From Candidatus Melainabacteria bacterium (GTDB lineage: Bacteria > Cyanobacteriota > Vampirovibrionia > Obscuribacterales > Obscuribacteraceae): 64,000 bases of DNA. The stretch spans positions 1 to 64,000 of the forward strand of contig PLZS01000072.1 of NCBI GenBank assembly GCA_003153555.1, read 5' to 3'. Of this stretch, positions 18,970 to 26,542 are shown piece after piece; the first letter of the stretch is position 1, and every line of letters starts with the position of its first letter. The translations under genes were made by a program, and so were the position numbers. The notes beneath the pieces were generated by a model. It saw nothing but the letters and a program-made list of their open reading frames with translations. It ran no database searches and was not told the origin of the DNA.

Positions 18970-21069
18970 TTAATCTCCCAAGCGCTTTTTAATCAGCGCT
19001 TGCATATTTTCTGGCACTCGCGAAAATACTTGCCGGGCCGGCTCGTATCCTTGTTTGCTGGAGAGATAATAGAGTTCGATGGATTTGTCACGGTCTCGAT
19101 CAGTGCCAATACCAAATTCGTAGCAAATACCCAGCCAATATTGGGCTTCCCTTTGCTTATGCGCTTCGAGGGTTCGAAATAGCGCTATGACTTTGTCAAA
19201 TCGAAGCGCAAATGTCTCCTCAGTCCAAAATCGGTCTTGTTCAAACTGACCCTTGGCGGAGTTCTCCAACATCTGGCGTGCGCTTTGACGATCTTGTTCA
19301 AGACCGACTCCATCGACTAGACACATGGCTAAGTTCCACTGAGCAAAGGAGTCACCACTGTCCGCAGCTTTTCTAAGCCAAGTTACAGCTTCCTTCTCAT
19401 TTTTGTTTACGCCGATTCCTTCAAGCAAAGCCGCGCCAAGCAATCCCTGCGCTTTCGCATCGTCTAACTCCGCTGCCTTGCGAAGATATTGGATCGCTGT
19501 TTCCGGATTAGGCAAGAGGAGGATACCGCGATTGTACATAGCCGACAAAAATCTAAGTGCGTCAGTTGATCCTTCATCCGCAGCACTGTGCAGCCATTTC
19601 AGCGCTTCTGATCGTTGCTCATAAGCTTTATCGTCTCCGCGCTCTGTGTCTACATCGAAATCTGCTGTCGTTGCCGCTTCACCCATGCCTTTCTCGAGTT
19701 TATTTTCCCACCATCTAACAACGCTTAGGCGCTCACGATTGAGCAGGTTTTTCATCGTCAAGAACCGACCCAAAAGATACTGTGCATCTCGGTCGCCCAA
19801 GTTGCTCGCTTTTCGATACCACTTTAACGATTCCTGGAAATTTCGTCCTCCAGGTCTGTCAGATCGCCAATATGTGGCAAATGCAATCATCACTTTCGGG
19901 TTGTTGCGTCGAGCTTGCTTTTCCAGCCACTGTTCGGCGCCATCAGGAAATAACTGATCTTCAAAACACAACGTCAAACAGCGCAGAACATCGTTCTCGA
20001 CATCGACTCCGCGATCATGCGCGCTCATGTAGATTGAGGCGGCGTCTATCAGAGATTTTTCAACACCTATGCCTTCCTCGTAGCACTTGGCCAGGTCGAT
20101 ATAGGCTTGCTCTTGTCCTTGTTCGCCAGCGTATTTGAGCCAGGCGATCACATCAGTCCAAACAGGATCAGGTTTGTTCTTTAACAAAATGGCATAGCGA
20201 TAACTTGCTTCTGCATTACCTGTATTTGCCGATTCCCAGAGCCAGTCTTCTTTCTCGCGCTCGGTAAGTAGCCCGGCTGCGGATTCGACTTTATCAGCCA
20301 GTTCAACCGCTCTTAGTTTCGCCTCTGCCGAGCCGTTCTCGGCAGCGGCTTTGTACAAGCGCAGCGCCTTGTCCAGGCTTTTCTCCACGCCTTCACCATT
20401 CTCGTAACAACGAGCAAGATCATGTTGCGCATAACACTGTTTATTGTCTGCTGCTTTTTGATACCATTCGCACGCTTTGACGTGATCCGGTGGTTCACCT
20501 TGTGATCCATAAAAACAGCAGACTCCCAAGTGGTATTGGGCATCGCGATTGGTTGGATCAGATTGAAGGGCGGCGTTCAACCACTTAAAAGCGTCAAAGC
20601 CGTTAAAGCCAATTCCGATACCATAAAGAAGACACCGCCCATAGTTGAGCTGTCCCATTGACAGACCTTGCTGAGCCGCTTTTTTGTACCAGCGCACTGC
20701 CGCTATGGGGTCTGACGCGACTCCTTCTGCGCCAGCTTCCAATAAATTCCCAAGCGAAATCTGTGCCCGTGTATGCCCGTTTTCAGCCGCCTGTGAATAC
20801 CAGCGCACTGCCTCCAGCGGCTCCAAGTCGAAGTGAGTGCCAAGTTCGTACAGCTCTCCTAGATCACATTGAGCGTCTGGGTTACCGGCATTTGCAGCGA
20901 GGCGATACCAGTGGACGGCTTCGTCCATGTCAGCCTCAACGCCCTTGCCTTCTTTGAACGCTTTTGCGAGTTCAAATTGGGCGGCTGGGTCTTTATTTTG
21001 TGCAGCCAGCTTAAGAGCCTCGAAGTCGAGCTCTGGATCAAACTTAGGCGTTTTCGTGACCGGCTGCAC
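18970..21069 (-). CDS. Sel1-like repeat (SLR) protein
   Basis: A 699-residue protein made almost wholly of about 14-16 Sel1-like helical repeats of 36 residues. The pattern A-x-x-W/L-Y-x-x-A-A-x-x-G with LG-x-x-Y/C-x-x-G-x-G-V is repeated (for example AVHWYRLAANAGNPDAQCDL and EAVRWYSQAAENGHTRAQIS). There is no signal peptide or membrane helix, so it is probably a cytoplasmic scaffold. The first in-frame start is a GTG at 21069, preceded by GAGAG. SLR proteins bring partners together in signalling and envelope processes, but the partner is unknown. Confidence 0.88.
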   Translation of the reverse strand: MQPVTKTPKFDPELDFEALKLAAQNKDPAAQFELAKAFKEGKGVEADMDEAVHWYRLAANAGNPDAQCDLGELYELGTHFDLEPLEAVRWYSQAAENGHTRAQISLGNLLEAGAEGVASDPIAAVRWYKKAAQQGLSMGQLNYGRCLLYGIGIGFNGFDAFKWLNAALQSDPTNRDAQYHLGVCCFYGSQGEPPDHVKACEWYQKAADNKQCYAQHDLARCYENGEGVEKSLDKALRLYKAAAENGSAEAKLRAVELADKVESAAGLLTEREKEDWLWESANTGNAEASYRYAILLKNKPDPVWTDVIAWLKYAGEQGQEQAYIDLAKCYEEGIGVEKSLIDAASIYMSAHDRGVDVENDVLRCLTLCFEDQLFPDGAEQWLEKQARRNNPKVMIAFATYWRSDRPGGRNFQESLKWYRKASNLGDRDAQYLLGRFLTMKNLLNRERLSVVRWWENKLEKGMGEAATTADFDVDTERGDDKAYEQRSEALKWLHSAADEGSTDALRFLSAMYNRGILLLPNPETAIQYLRKAAELDDAKAQGLLGAALLEGIGVNKNEKEAVTWLRKAADSGDSFAQWNLAMCLVDGVGLEQDRQSARQMLENSAKGQFEQDRFWTEETFALRFDKVIALFRTLEAHKQREAQYWLGICYEFGIGTDRDRDKSIELYYLSSKQGYEPARQVFSRVPENMQALIKKRLGD

Positions 21070-21448
21070 AGTTGGACTCTCACGGGTCGTCTTGCTTCTT
21101 TTTGTGCCCAGCTCTGGAAAATTTCCAACATCTAAAGAGTGTGGATTGCTTTGAAGATACTAGACTAACAGTTCATTTGTCTGAATCCCGATCAGCATTC
21201 TACTTTGACATAATTACCTTTGCACCACATTCGGTGCCAACTTCTTTTGACGGCACAAAATGTGGAATATGTTCGGAACTGAAAACATGAATTTGATATC
21301 AAATCTTTTAGGATTACCGTGGACGTGTTTATCTCTTATTTTTCAGTTTGCACTAGCCAGGAATTGTTGCGGCAAGAGTCAATTTAGCTAAGGCCAGGGA
21401 ACATTGCAGTTGTGGATCGCTATTTAGGTTTGTAGTATCATACTAACA
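21070..21448. other. Intergenic region upstream of the ArsR-type island
   Basis: This region holds the upstream side of the Sel1 gene and the promoter side of the zinc-ribbon gene. No convincing gene is present. Just before the first operator is the palindromic AT element GTAGTATCATACTAAC (21432-21447), which resembles the sequences in front of the operators at 25116 and 27000. Confidence 0.4.
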
Positions 21449-21466
21449 GTTGCGCAAACTCGCAAT
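21449..21466 (+). promoter_or_regulatory. Operator-like dyad S1
   Basis: GTTGCG-CAAACT-CGCAAT matches the island consensus ATTGCG-N6-CGCAAT. It lies directly downstream of an AT-rich palindrome that could serve as -10 element, and 66 bases before the zinc-ribbon gene. I infer that one or both ArsR paralogues bind here. Confidence 0.6.
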
Positions 21467-21532
21467 TGCTTATCTGCTCAATCGAGGCTTGGTCGCTCTT
21501 TGTTGAGGCGGCTTCTCTCTCCGGGAGGGATT

Positions 21533-21937
21533 ATGAGTGGTGGATCAGTTAACAGTGAAGAGCCTTATACAGTTTTCAAGGATCAAGAACTAACCTGTAA
21601 TGTTTGCATTGCGCCATTTGTATTCACCTCTGGAGAACAAGTATTCTGGGCCATAAAGGGATTTAAGAATGCCCCTAAACGGTGTGCCAATTGTCGTCTC
21701 ATGGCAAAACTACGAAGAGATGGTAACGAGAAGCAGCCTTTTTCAATTTCATGCGCCAGGTGCAATATCAAAGCAATTGTTCCTTTTAAGCCTTCGGGAT
21801 GCAAACCCGTTTATTGTCATAATTGCCATTGTCTAGTTAGGCATAAACAGCAGCAGCTGGAAGTTGCTTGCTTAAATAAAATCGAAACTCTTTATTCTCA
21901 ACTGACTGTGGTGCCAGATGCAAGAAGTGGATCTTAA
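21533..21937 (+). CDS. Small zinc-ribbon protein
   Basis: A 134-residue soluble protein from the ATG at 21533, which has GGGAGGGATT directly upstream. The longer frame from 21500 has no support. It has three CxxC pairs: CNVC (near residue 24), CANC (about 28 residues later, in KRCANCRLMAKLRRDG) and CARC, then CHNC. The first two with FTSGEQVFWAIKGF match the probable zinc-ribbon family found in many environmental bacteria (zf-trcl type), usually a stress-linked nucleic-acid-binding protein. The second pair may form another ribbon. It is the first gene of the ArsR-type island and follows operator S1. Confidence 0.75.
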   Translation: MSGGSVNSEEPYTVFKDQELTCNVCIAPFVFTSGEQVFWAIKGFKNAPKRCANCRLMAKLRRDGNEKQPFSISCARCNIKAIVPFKPSGCKPVYCHNCHCLVRHKQQQLEVACLNKIETLYSQLTVVPDARSGS

Positions 21938-21993
21938 AAGATTCATTTAGAAATTCGCACTTCGAACGAGTGCGCTATTAACGACTTTAGGAC

Positions 21994-22047
21994 TTGCTAA
22001 AAAGTGTTGCAGAGAGATACAATGAAGGAGTTGCGCAATTGTGCAAT
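21994..22047 (+). promoter_or_regulatory. Promoter with overlapping operator S2
   Basis: A -35 box TTGCTA (21994-21999) and -10 box TACAAT (22018-22023) are 18 bases apart. The dyad GTTGCG-CAATTG-TGCAAT (22030-22047) covers the expected start of transcription, a classic repressor position. The whole block is nearly repeated at 25214-25267. Confidence 0.65.
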
Positions 22048-22071
22048 TACCTCAGGGGAGAATGCACAATT

Positions 22072-22713
22072 TTGGAGCATGGCAAGATAGACTCAGCTTA
22101 CCAAGTTGAATTGATGGGAATCTCGATTGATATAGAGTTACTGGCTCGCCATTCCTCCAGTCGTGTTCGTGCAGTCCTGGCAGCAAGCGATAAAACGCCC
22201 CCGGACGTGCTTCGATTGTTGGCCAGAGACCAAGACACCTCCGTGAAAATGGCTACAGCGTTAAATCCCACTTGTCCGTTGGATGTATTGGAGAGCTTGT
22301 CCGTTGACTCTGATTGGTCAATTCGTTTAGGTCTTGCCACGCAACTCGATGTTTCCGAGGAGATTTTAAGAGCATTGTTAGCTCACAGAAATCCGTATTT
22401 GGCTGCACAGTCGCTCCATGCTTTAAATGCCATTGACCTCGAACGAAAGGTCGAGGAATTACACATAAGTTGCCGTCCTGCTGCAAATCACAAATTGGGC
22501 GAACTTCTTGTGGACGCCAAGAAGCTTGGCGCCGATCAACTGTCGCGCACTTTAGATTTGGCCAGATCACACGGTCTGCGCTTAGGACGCGTACTGTTGC
22601 AGGCTGGAATTGTTTCATCCGCCACAATTATTGAAGCGTTGCGGTTGCAGAGTCTGCTGCGTCGAAATGAGATCGACCTCATTGATGCTACAAATATACT
22701 GTCCCAAACTTAG
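22072..22713 (+). CDS. HEAT/LRV-like repeat protein with C-terminal MshEN-like domain
   Basis: The TTG at 22072 is chosen because AGGGGAG lies 11 bases upstream and because the mapped promoter and operator exclude the earlier start at 21994. An ATG at 22114 is the alternative. The product is about 213 residues. The first 140 form short helical repeats of the LRV/HEAT type (SSRVRAVLAASDKTPPDVLR; VKMATALNPTCPLDVLESL; IRLGLATQLDVSEEILRAL). The last 75 residues (LGELLVDAKKLGADQLSRTL, LGRVLLQAGIVSSATIIEAL) look like the MshEN/GspE N-terminal domain and match the repeats of the protein at 28503-29726. MshEN domains bind c-di-GMP in type II/IV ATPases, but no ATPase is attached here. Confidence 0.7.
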   Translation: MEHGKIDSAYQVELMGISIDIELLARHSSSRVRAVLAASDKTPPDVLRLLARDQDTSVKMATALNPTCPLDVLESLSVDSDWSIRLGLATQLDVSEEILRALLAHRNPYLAAQSLHALNAIDLERKVEELHISCRPAANHKLGELLVDAKKLGADQLSRTLDLARSHGLRLGRVLLQAGIVSSATIIEALRLQSLLRRNEIDLIDATNILSQT

Positions 22714-22726
22714 AGAGACCAGCCGA

Positions 22727-23011
22727 ATGTATGAGAGCAAAGTACTTGAGGTTTTAATCAACATGTCCTCGACTCTTCGCTGGATTGAGAGTAACCAGCC
22801 TGTAGAACGCCTGGGCATGCCAGTCGAACATGGTGAAGCGATAAAACGATTGGAGGATATGGGCATCGTCACTCGACGATGTCATCGCCAGTTGTCTTTG
22901 CAAAAACAACGGCTGCACCAACTTATACGAAGGGAACTAGTTCGCTGCCCTCGCCTGAAGGAGAGATGCATATCGGAATTTAGTGCCTTGTTCGAGCCGA
23001 CTACACTTTAA
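22727..23011 (+). CDS. Small hypothetical protein
   Basis: A 94-residue frame that starts 13 bases after the previous gene, preceded by AGAGAG. It is basic at the C-terminus (SLQKQRLHQLIRRELVRC) and has a helical pattern (EAIKRLEDMGIVTRR) that could be a small DNA-binding helix bundle. It is probably co-transcribed with the HEAT/MshEN gene from promoter S2. I do not recognise it. Confidence 0.5.
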   Translation: MYESKVLEVLINMSSTLRWIESNQPVERLGMPVEHGEAIKRLEDMGIVTRRCHRQLSLQKQRLHQLIRRELVRCPRLKERCISEFSALFEPTTL

Positions 23012-23021
23012 ATGCGCACTC

Positions 23022-23264
23022 CTAAGTTCCTGAGTTCTCTTGCAGAAGTTCCTTTTCCGCTCGGAGCCAATGTTCAAACGCATTGCCGTTAGTAGATCCC
23101 TGTTGCTGCCAGAGATAATGTGCTCGTTCGCGTATCTGTTCTTGGGACACCGGTGGTGCCTTCTTTGCATCAAGATTTTTGGCACCAAGATTCTTTGCAC
23201 CAATGCTGGTGTGCTTTTCTTTTGCTACGAGTTTTTGCTCTTTTGCTTTTGTTGTCGTCTTCAT
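23022..23264 (-). CDS. DUF2934 protein
   Basis: An 80-residue protein from the ATG at 23264, which has AAGGAA eight bases upstream. The N-terminal half is Lys/Ala-rich (AKNLGAKNLDAKKAPP). The C-terminal half is DUF2934: PVSQEQIRERAHYLWQQQGS, then AFEHWLRAEKEL. DUF2934 is a small helical domain of unknown function, common in soil Proteobacteria and Acidobacteria. The gene is read away from operator S3, which lies 88 bases upstream of the start. Confidence 0.8.
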   Translation of the reverse strand: MKTTTKAKEQKLVAKEKHTSIGAKNLGAKNLDAKKAPPVSQEQIRERAHYLWQQQGSTNGNAFEHWLRAEKELLQENSGT

Positions 23265-23351
23265 GTTCAAATTCCTTCGGTTCAACTGATCAACATACAT
23301 ATTAGCGGAGCGGCAAAAACGGGTCAGCATTTGCTACGATTTTTGTATGAA

Positions 23352-23377
23352 GATTCGCAATTGCGAATCTTCGCAAT
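23352..23377 (-). promoter_or_regulatory. Operator-like double dyad S3
   Basis: Two overlapping dyads: GATTCGCAATTGCGAATC (23352-23369, perfect) and ATTGCG-AATCTT-CGCAAT (23360-23377). It is the most symmetric copy in the island and lies upstream of the DUF2934 gene. Two dimers might bind side by side. Confidence 0.65.
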
Positions 23378-23425
23378 TTGTTAGGCGCAGAAGCTGTTTT
23401 CCGTGTTGAGAGAGTGTTGAGCGGC

Positions 23426-24106
23426 TCACTTTGATGCGACTGCAATAGGAGCTGGTTGCTTGATCCAATCTATGAGCTGGTTTAATGTTCTAGCACCAGC
23501 TAACTCTTCTATAGAACCCTCGTTGAACTGAGCCTTTTTTGCTTCAGGGAGCAACTTCTGGAAGTTGTTGAGAATTTCAATGCGTTTTATAGAATCTATT
23601 CCCAAATCGGATTCCAGATCCAGATCTGGTTCAAGCATGTCTGTTGGATAGCCGGTCCTCTCACTAATTAGGTTCAACAAGGCAGTTACTAATCCATCAT
23701 TATCAAGTTCTAGCTTGAGTTCATCAGTGTCGTCGATCATGGATTGGCTGTGAAGGCTTGGTGCCGGCGATGGTTCGTCAACGAATGAAGGCTCTGCCGA
23801 TGATGCAATGGTTTGTTCGTTATAGTGAGTGCGAAGCGGTGCCACTATTGAGCAGATCGGTGGAACTTCGCTTACTTGCAGTGTTTGAGCAGTAATCGTT
23901 TGAAAGGGTGCCACACGACTTGGGTGTTCTAATGACGATGTGGTGCCAGGCGCGAAGCGTATGCTCTGTAAATAGCAGAGCATGACCTGCTGTTGTGTCA
24001 ATAAAATTGCTTGAGTCATCTGCAGCATACTTTGCTGAAATTGAATCATCACGGCCTCTGGTGATGACTCACCAACCTTTATAAGCGTAGGCTGGGTTGC
24101 GCTCAT
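23426..24106 (-). CDS. Stand-alone acyl carrier protein of polyunsaturated-PKS type
   Basis: The ATG at 24106 overlaps the stop of the upstream gene (ATGA) and gives 226 residues. The C-terminal 80 form a complete acyl carrier domain with the phosphopantetheine site DLGIDSIKRIEIL (Ser near residue 170), the version used by PfaA-like and other iterative polyketide synthases. The N-terminal part has SMLQMTQAILLTQQQVMLCY, like the helix before the ACPs in those synthases, then a Pro/Ser-rich linker. No ketosynthase or other PKS domain is nearby, so this is either a working discrete carrier or a PKS remnant. The shared operator S4 argues for function. Confidence 0.75.
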   Translation of the reverse strand: MSATQPTLIKVGESSPEAVMIQFQQSMLQMTQAILLTQQQVMLCYLQSIRFAPGTTSSLEHPSRVAPFQTITAQTLQVSEVPPICSIVAPLRTHYNEQTIASSAEPSFVDEPSPAPSLHSQSMIDDTDELKLELDNDGLVTALLNLISERTGYPTDMLEPDLDLESDLGIDSIKRIEILNNFQKLLPEAKKAQFNEGSIEELAGARTLNQLIDWIKQPAPIAVASK

Positions 24107-24363
24107 TTGGCTAGCGCATCGGAAATTCGATTTTTTATCACTGGTTGTTGGTGATTCTCGGACCACGATCGAAGTTCCTGATCAAAGAAGGTTAGCCGCT
24201 TTTGTTTCGTTCCAAGGAAGATATAGGCCGTATAGATGGTCGATCCCCTAAAGTATTGGGTTTGCCAATTTACGATGGGGATTGGTAATCCTAATTGGAG
24301 GGCTGACGCTTTTAAGGTGTTTTGGACCAGACTTTTGCCGGTCTTAATTTCAGAGCTATCCAT
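24103..24363 (-). CDS. Small hypothetical protein in operon with the carrier protein
   Basis: An 86-residue soluble protein with TAGGAT upstream of its ATG. It begins MDSSEIKTGKSLVQNTLKAS and has an aromatic centre (NWQTQYFRGSTIYTAYIFLG). I know no family. Its stop overlaps the ACP start by ATGA, so the two products are probably made in fixed ratio and may act together. Promoter and operator S4 lie upstream. Confidence 0.65.
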   Translation of the reverse strand: MDSSEIKTGKSLVQNTLKASALQLGLPIPIVNWQTQYFRGSTIYTAYIFLGTKQKRLTFFDQELRSWSENHQQPVIKNRISDALAK

Positions 24364-24442
24364 GCTGAATATCCTAGCAATTGCAAAAATTCTTCTTTAT
24401 TCTAGCATCGAAATAGCTTGTATTGCCGCAGATCGGTTGGCA

Positions 24443-24477
24443 ATTATAATAATTGCACATATGCGAATGTTCGCAAT
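24443..24477 (-). promoter_or_regulatory. Promoter with operator S4
   Basis: On the minus strand a TATAAT box (plus-strand 24443-24448) lies just downstream of the dyad at 24460-24477 (TATGCG-AATGTT-CGCAAT read on the plus strand). The dyad therefore covers the -35 region. It precedes the 86-residue protein and ACP genes. Confidence 0.6.
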
Positions 24478-24664
24478 TAGTTTAAAACTGAACTCGTGAA
24501 AGGCGACGTGCACTTTTGCACTGGTGATTGGCATAGGAGCTCTGAACAAGTGCTATTGAAAGAAATCTTCGGGCATAACTTGATATGGTGCTTCTATCAC
24601 CGCGGCTAGATTTGGCATTTGGTTCCGGCTACCCATGCGATTTTGCAGCGGGATTGCTTCTGCT

Positions 24665-25039
24665 TTAGAGATGGCTGAGGGTTTCCTGAACATCTATGAG
24701 GTGGTTATTGAAGATTTCTTTTGCAACATCCAACAATTTAAAAACAGTGGAATCGTTGCATGAGTAATAGATGTTATTGCCTTGCTTTCTGGCGATGACC
24801 AGCTTCTTCCCTTTTAAGACAGCTAGCTGTTGTGAGACATTTGGCAGTTCGATTTCTAGCCGATCTCCAATGTTTGAAACAGTGAGCTCCTCAGTTCGTA
24901 GCTCATCTAATATCTCGATGCGTGTTGGATTTGCTAGGGCCTTGAAGAACTCGGCTTTGAAATTGACCAATTTGTCGCTCATTACTGTGCTGGTTCCTGA
25001 GAGCGTAACCTTCTTCGTGCGGAGATGATTTGAAGACAT
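24665..25039 (-). CDS. ArsR-family transcriptional regulator, copy 1
   Basis: A 124-residue winged-helix repressor. The core FKAEFFKALANPTRIEILDE, LTVSNIGDRLEIELPNVSQQ and LAVLKGKKLVIARKQGNNIY is typical of ArsR/SmtB. The helix-3 metal site (ELCVCD) is absent, replaced by ELTVSNI, and the only conserved Cys is in IYYSC, so an arsenic or zinc sensor of the classical type is unlikely. The start is supported by the N-terminus MSSNHLRTKK, which is shared with copy 2. An internal ATG 19 codons later is possible. It diverges from promoter S5, so it may control its own synthesis. Confidence 0.9.
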   Translation of the reverse strand: MSSNHLRTKKVTLSGTSTVMSDKLVNFKAEFFKALANPTRIEILDELRTEELTVSNIGDRLEIELPNVSQQLAVLKGKKLVIARKQGNNIYYSCNDSTVFKLLDVAKEIFNNHLIDVQETLSHL

Positions 25040-25105
25040 TGTGCCAGCTATAGGGTCTGTGGGAAAGACGACTCAACCTCAATTTTAAGGTGTTCATGTT
25101 TGCAG

Positions 25106-25133
25106 TATAATAGCAATTGCGAAACTCCGCAAT
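25106..25133 (+). promoter_or_regulatory. -10 box and operator S5
   Basis: TATAAT (25106-25111) is followed at once by ATTGCG-AAACTC-CGCAAT (25116-25133), flanked on both sides by GCAATTGC. It lies upstream of the ArsR copy 1 gene on one side and of promoter S6 on the other. On the minus strand TATTAT is also a possible -10 box, so it may work in both directions. Confidence 0.6.
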
Positions 25134-25213
25134 TGCTTGATCTTTTGGCATTTGATAATCATACGTAATCTTTGTCACCACCCGGTGTTGACCACTTAGT
25201 TATTAGCAGTTAC

Positions 25214-25267
25214 TTGCTAAAAGGTGATGGAGAAGGATAGAATGAAGGAGTTGCGCAATTGTGCAAT
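25214..25267 (+). promoter_or_regulatory. Promoter with overlapping operator S6
   Basis: TTGCTA (25214-25219) and TAGAAT (25238-25243) are spaced by 18 bases, followed by GTTGCG-CAATTG-TGCAAT (25250-25267). It is a near copy of the S2 block, including the sequence GAATGAAGGAGTTGCGCAAT. Confidence 0.65.
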
Positions 25268-25376
25268 TGTTTTGATGGAAGATTGCCTGTTGTGGAGCAT
25301 ATTTGCCTTCTGCATCAACTTCTACCGGAGCTGGTTCGCTGTCCAAGCCTATAAGAATGCCTGCTGTGTACATATA

Positions 25377-25655
25377 ATGGCAAAGAGCAAAAATGATATT
25401 GATATTGAACGAGCTACTTCCTGGGTCACAGGTCTCGTTCGTCATCTAGCTGAATCATCCAAAGTGGGCGTTCTCTCGATCGAATGGAGTACGCAAGAAA
25501 ATTTGTTTGTCATGCAAATTGAAGGTAAAGGCGGTAAGAAGGCGTCCAAACTTTTTGAATTTTCAGAACTTGCGCTATGTCCTTTGGAGGGTGCGGAACA
25601 AGTAGCCTTTGAAGCGCAATTGGCCCGTCTGATGCAGTTCTTCAAGAAAAGATAA
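25377..25655 (+). CDS. Small hypothetical protein of the ArsR-type island
   Basis: A 92-residue soluble protein if the ATG at 25377 is used. The longer frame to 25224 would start upstream of the S6 -10 box and add a hydrophobic, Cys-rich leader. The product (AKSKNDIDIERATSWVTGLV, VGVLSIEWSTQENLFVMQIE) reads like a small alpha/beta protein. I do not recognise it. It is the first gene after promoter S6. Confidence 0.55.
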   Translation: MAKSKNDIDIERATSWVTGLVRHLAESSKVGVLSIEWSTQENLFVMQIEGKGGKKASKLFEFSELALCPLEGAEQVAFEAQLARLMQFFKKR

Positions 25656-25831
25656 GCCTTGTGTTTTCATGCCATATGCACAGCAGTAAATGCACGCTGG
25701 AAAAACTGTCATCTGAAAATTCCGGGAATCAAATCGACATGCAGGAAGCAAGATTCAAACTTCGCATTTACACTGGTCATCATCAAAGCAATACCAAGCA
25801 TCGCTTGACCAAGTCGGTAAGATGTGGTAAG

Positions 25832-25862
25832 TATAATATTAGCAATTGCGCAACTTTGCAAG
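25832..25862 (+). promoter_or_regulatory. -10 box and operator S7
   Basis: TATAAT (25832-25837) is followed by ATTGCG-CAACTT-TGCAAG (25845-25862), 17 bases before the start of the RRM gene. A TTGACC at 25805 is too far away to be a regular -35 box. Confidence 0.55.
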
Positions 25863-25878
25863 CAGTGGGGCGTTTTTA

Positions 25879-26154
25879 ATGTTAATTGGCAATCTGCCGT
25901 TGGACGTAAGCGAGAGCGATCTAGAGGCATTTTTCTCGACTGTGGGCAAAATATCTAGCATTGACATCCTTAAGGATAAAACTGGTCGGGGCAGAGGGTT
26001 CGCGTTTGTTACGATGGCTAAAAAAGAGCACATTGAGCACGCTATCGCTCGAATGCACAACGCCGAGTTTAAAGGACGTTTGCTTTCTGTAAGCCCCGTT
26101 GAAACTACTCAAAAACAAAAAAAATCCTTTAATCTATTTGGGTTTTGCCGATGA
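25879..26154 (+). CDS. RRM-type RNA-binding protein (cyanobacterial Rbp-like)
   Basis: A 91-residue protein with one RNA recognition motif. RNP2 is MLIGNLP at the very start and RNP1 is GRGFAFVTM near residue 40, with the spacing of glycine-poor bacterial Rbp proteins. The C-terminus is short and basic (TQKQKKSFNLFGFC). The ATG at 25879 follows GTGGGGCG. The frame upstream crosses operator S7 and is not coding. Cyanobacterial Rbp proteins respond to cold and bind mRNA. The operator suggests a different control here. Confidence 0.85.
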   Translation: MLIGNLPLDVSESDLEAFFSTVGKISSIDILKDKTGRGRGFAFVTMAKKEHIEHAIARMHNAEFKGRLLSVSPVETTQKQKKSFNLFGFCR

Positions 26155-26254
26155 TTCTCTTGACCTAAGAGGCTGCTTGCCTGTAGCACCCGTATCAAGC
26201 CTTGCTGCACTCGGCGTTCGGGGGGGCGGTGTTCTGGCGAACTGAGCGGTTTGC

Positions 26255-26529
26255 TTGGTTGCAATAGGCATCCTTGCATGCGTGGGGGATTTAGCAGTTA
26301 CCCGCTACACCCAAGCAACATCGGATAGTTTTGCTGAACCTATCGCCCGCATGCGCCGTTATTTCGTCAGGAACTGGTCGTTGATATTTCTGGAGCTGAC
26401 CGGAGGCACTTTCCTGAAAAGATTCGCGCCGAACCACATATGGTATCACTATTGGAGACTCATATCTATAAACCGTTGATTGGCGGATTCGACCGGACGT
26501 CTCGCACCATAGCGAAGCTACGAGCTTGA
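26255..26529 (+). pseudogene. Remnant of a hydrogenase-4/NuoL-like membrane subunit (C-terminal part)
   Basis: Two frames together read as the C-terminus of a proton-pumping subunit of the HyfB/HycC/NuoL group. The first frame has a helix, then TRYTQATSDSFAEPIARM (like the conserved YTATSFAEP). A shift near 26355 moves to a frame with LFRQELVVDISGADRRHFPE and LLETHIYKPLIGGFDRTSRT, then a stop. No ATG or ribosome site is present and the preceding helices are missing. The likeness is a pattern match from memory, so it is tentative. Confidence 0.45.
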
Positions 26530-26542
26530 AGCTTCAACTTTT

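Noticed and set aside
19646..20138. Open frames on the plus strand opposite the Sel1-repeat gene
   Set aside because: They mirror the repeat structure of the real gene and have no start signal.
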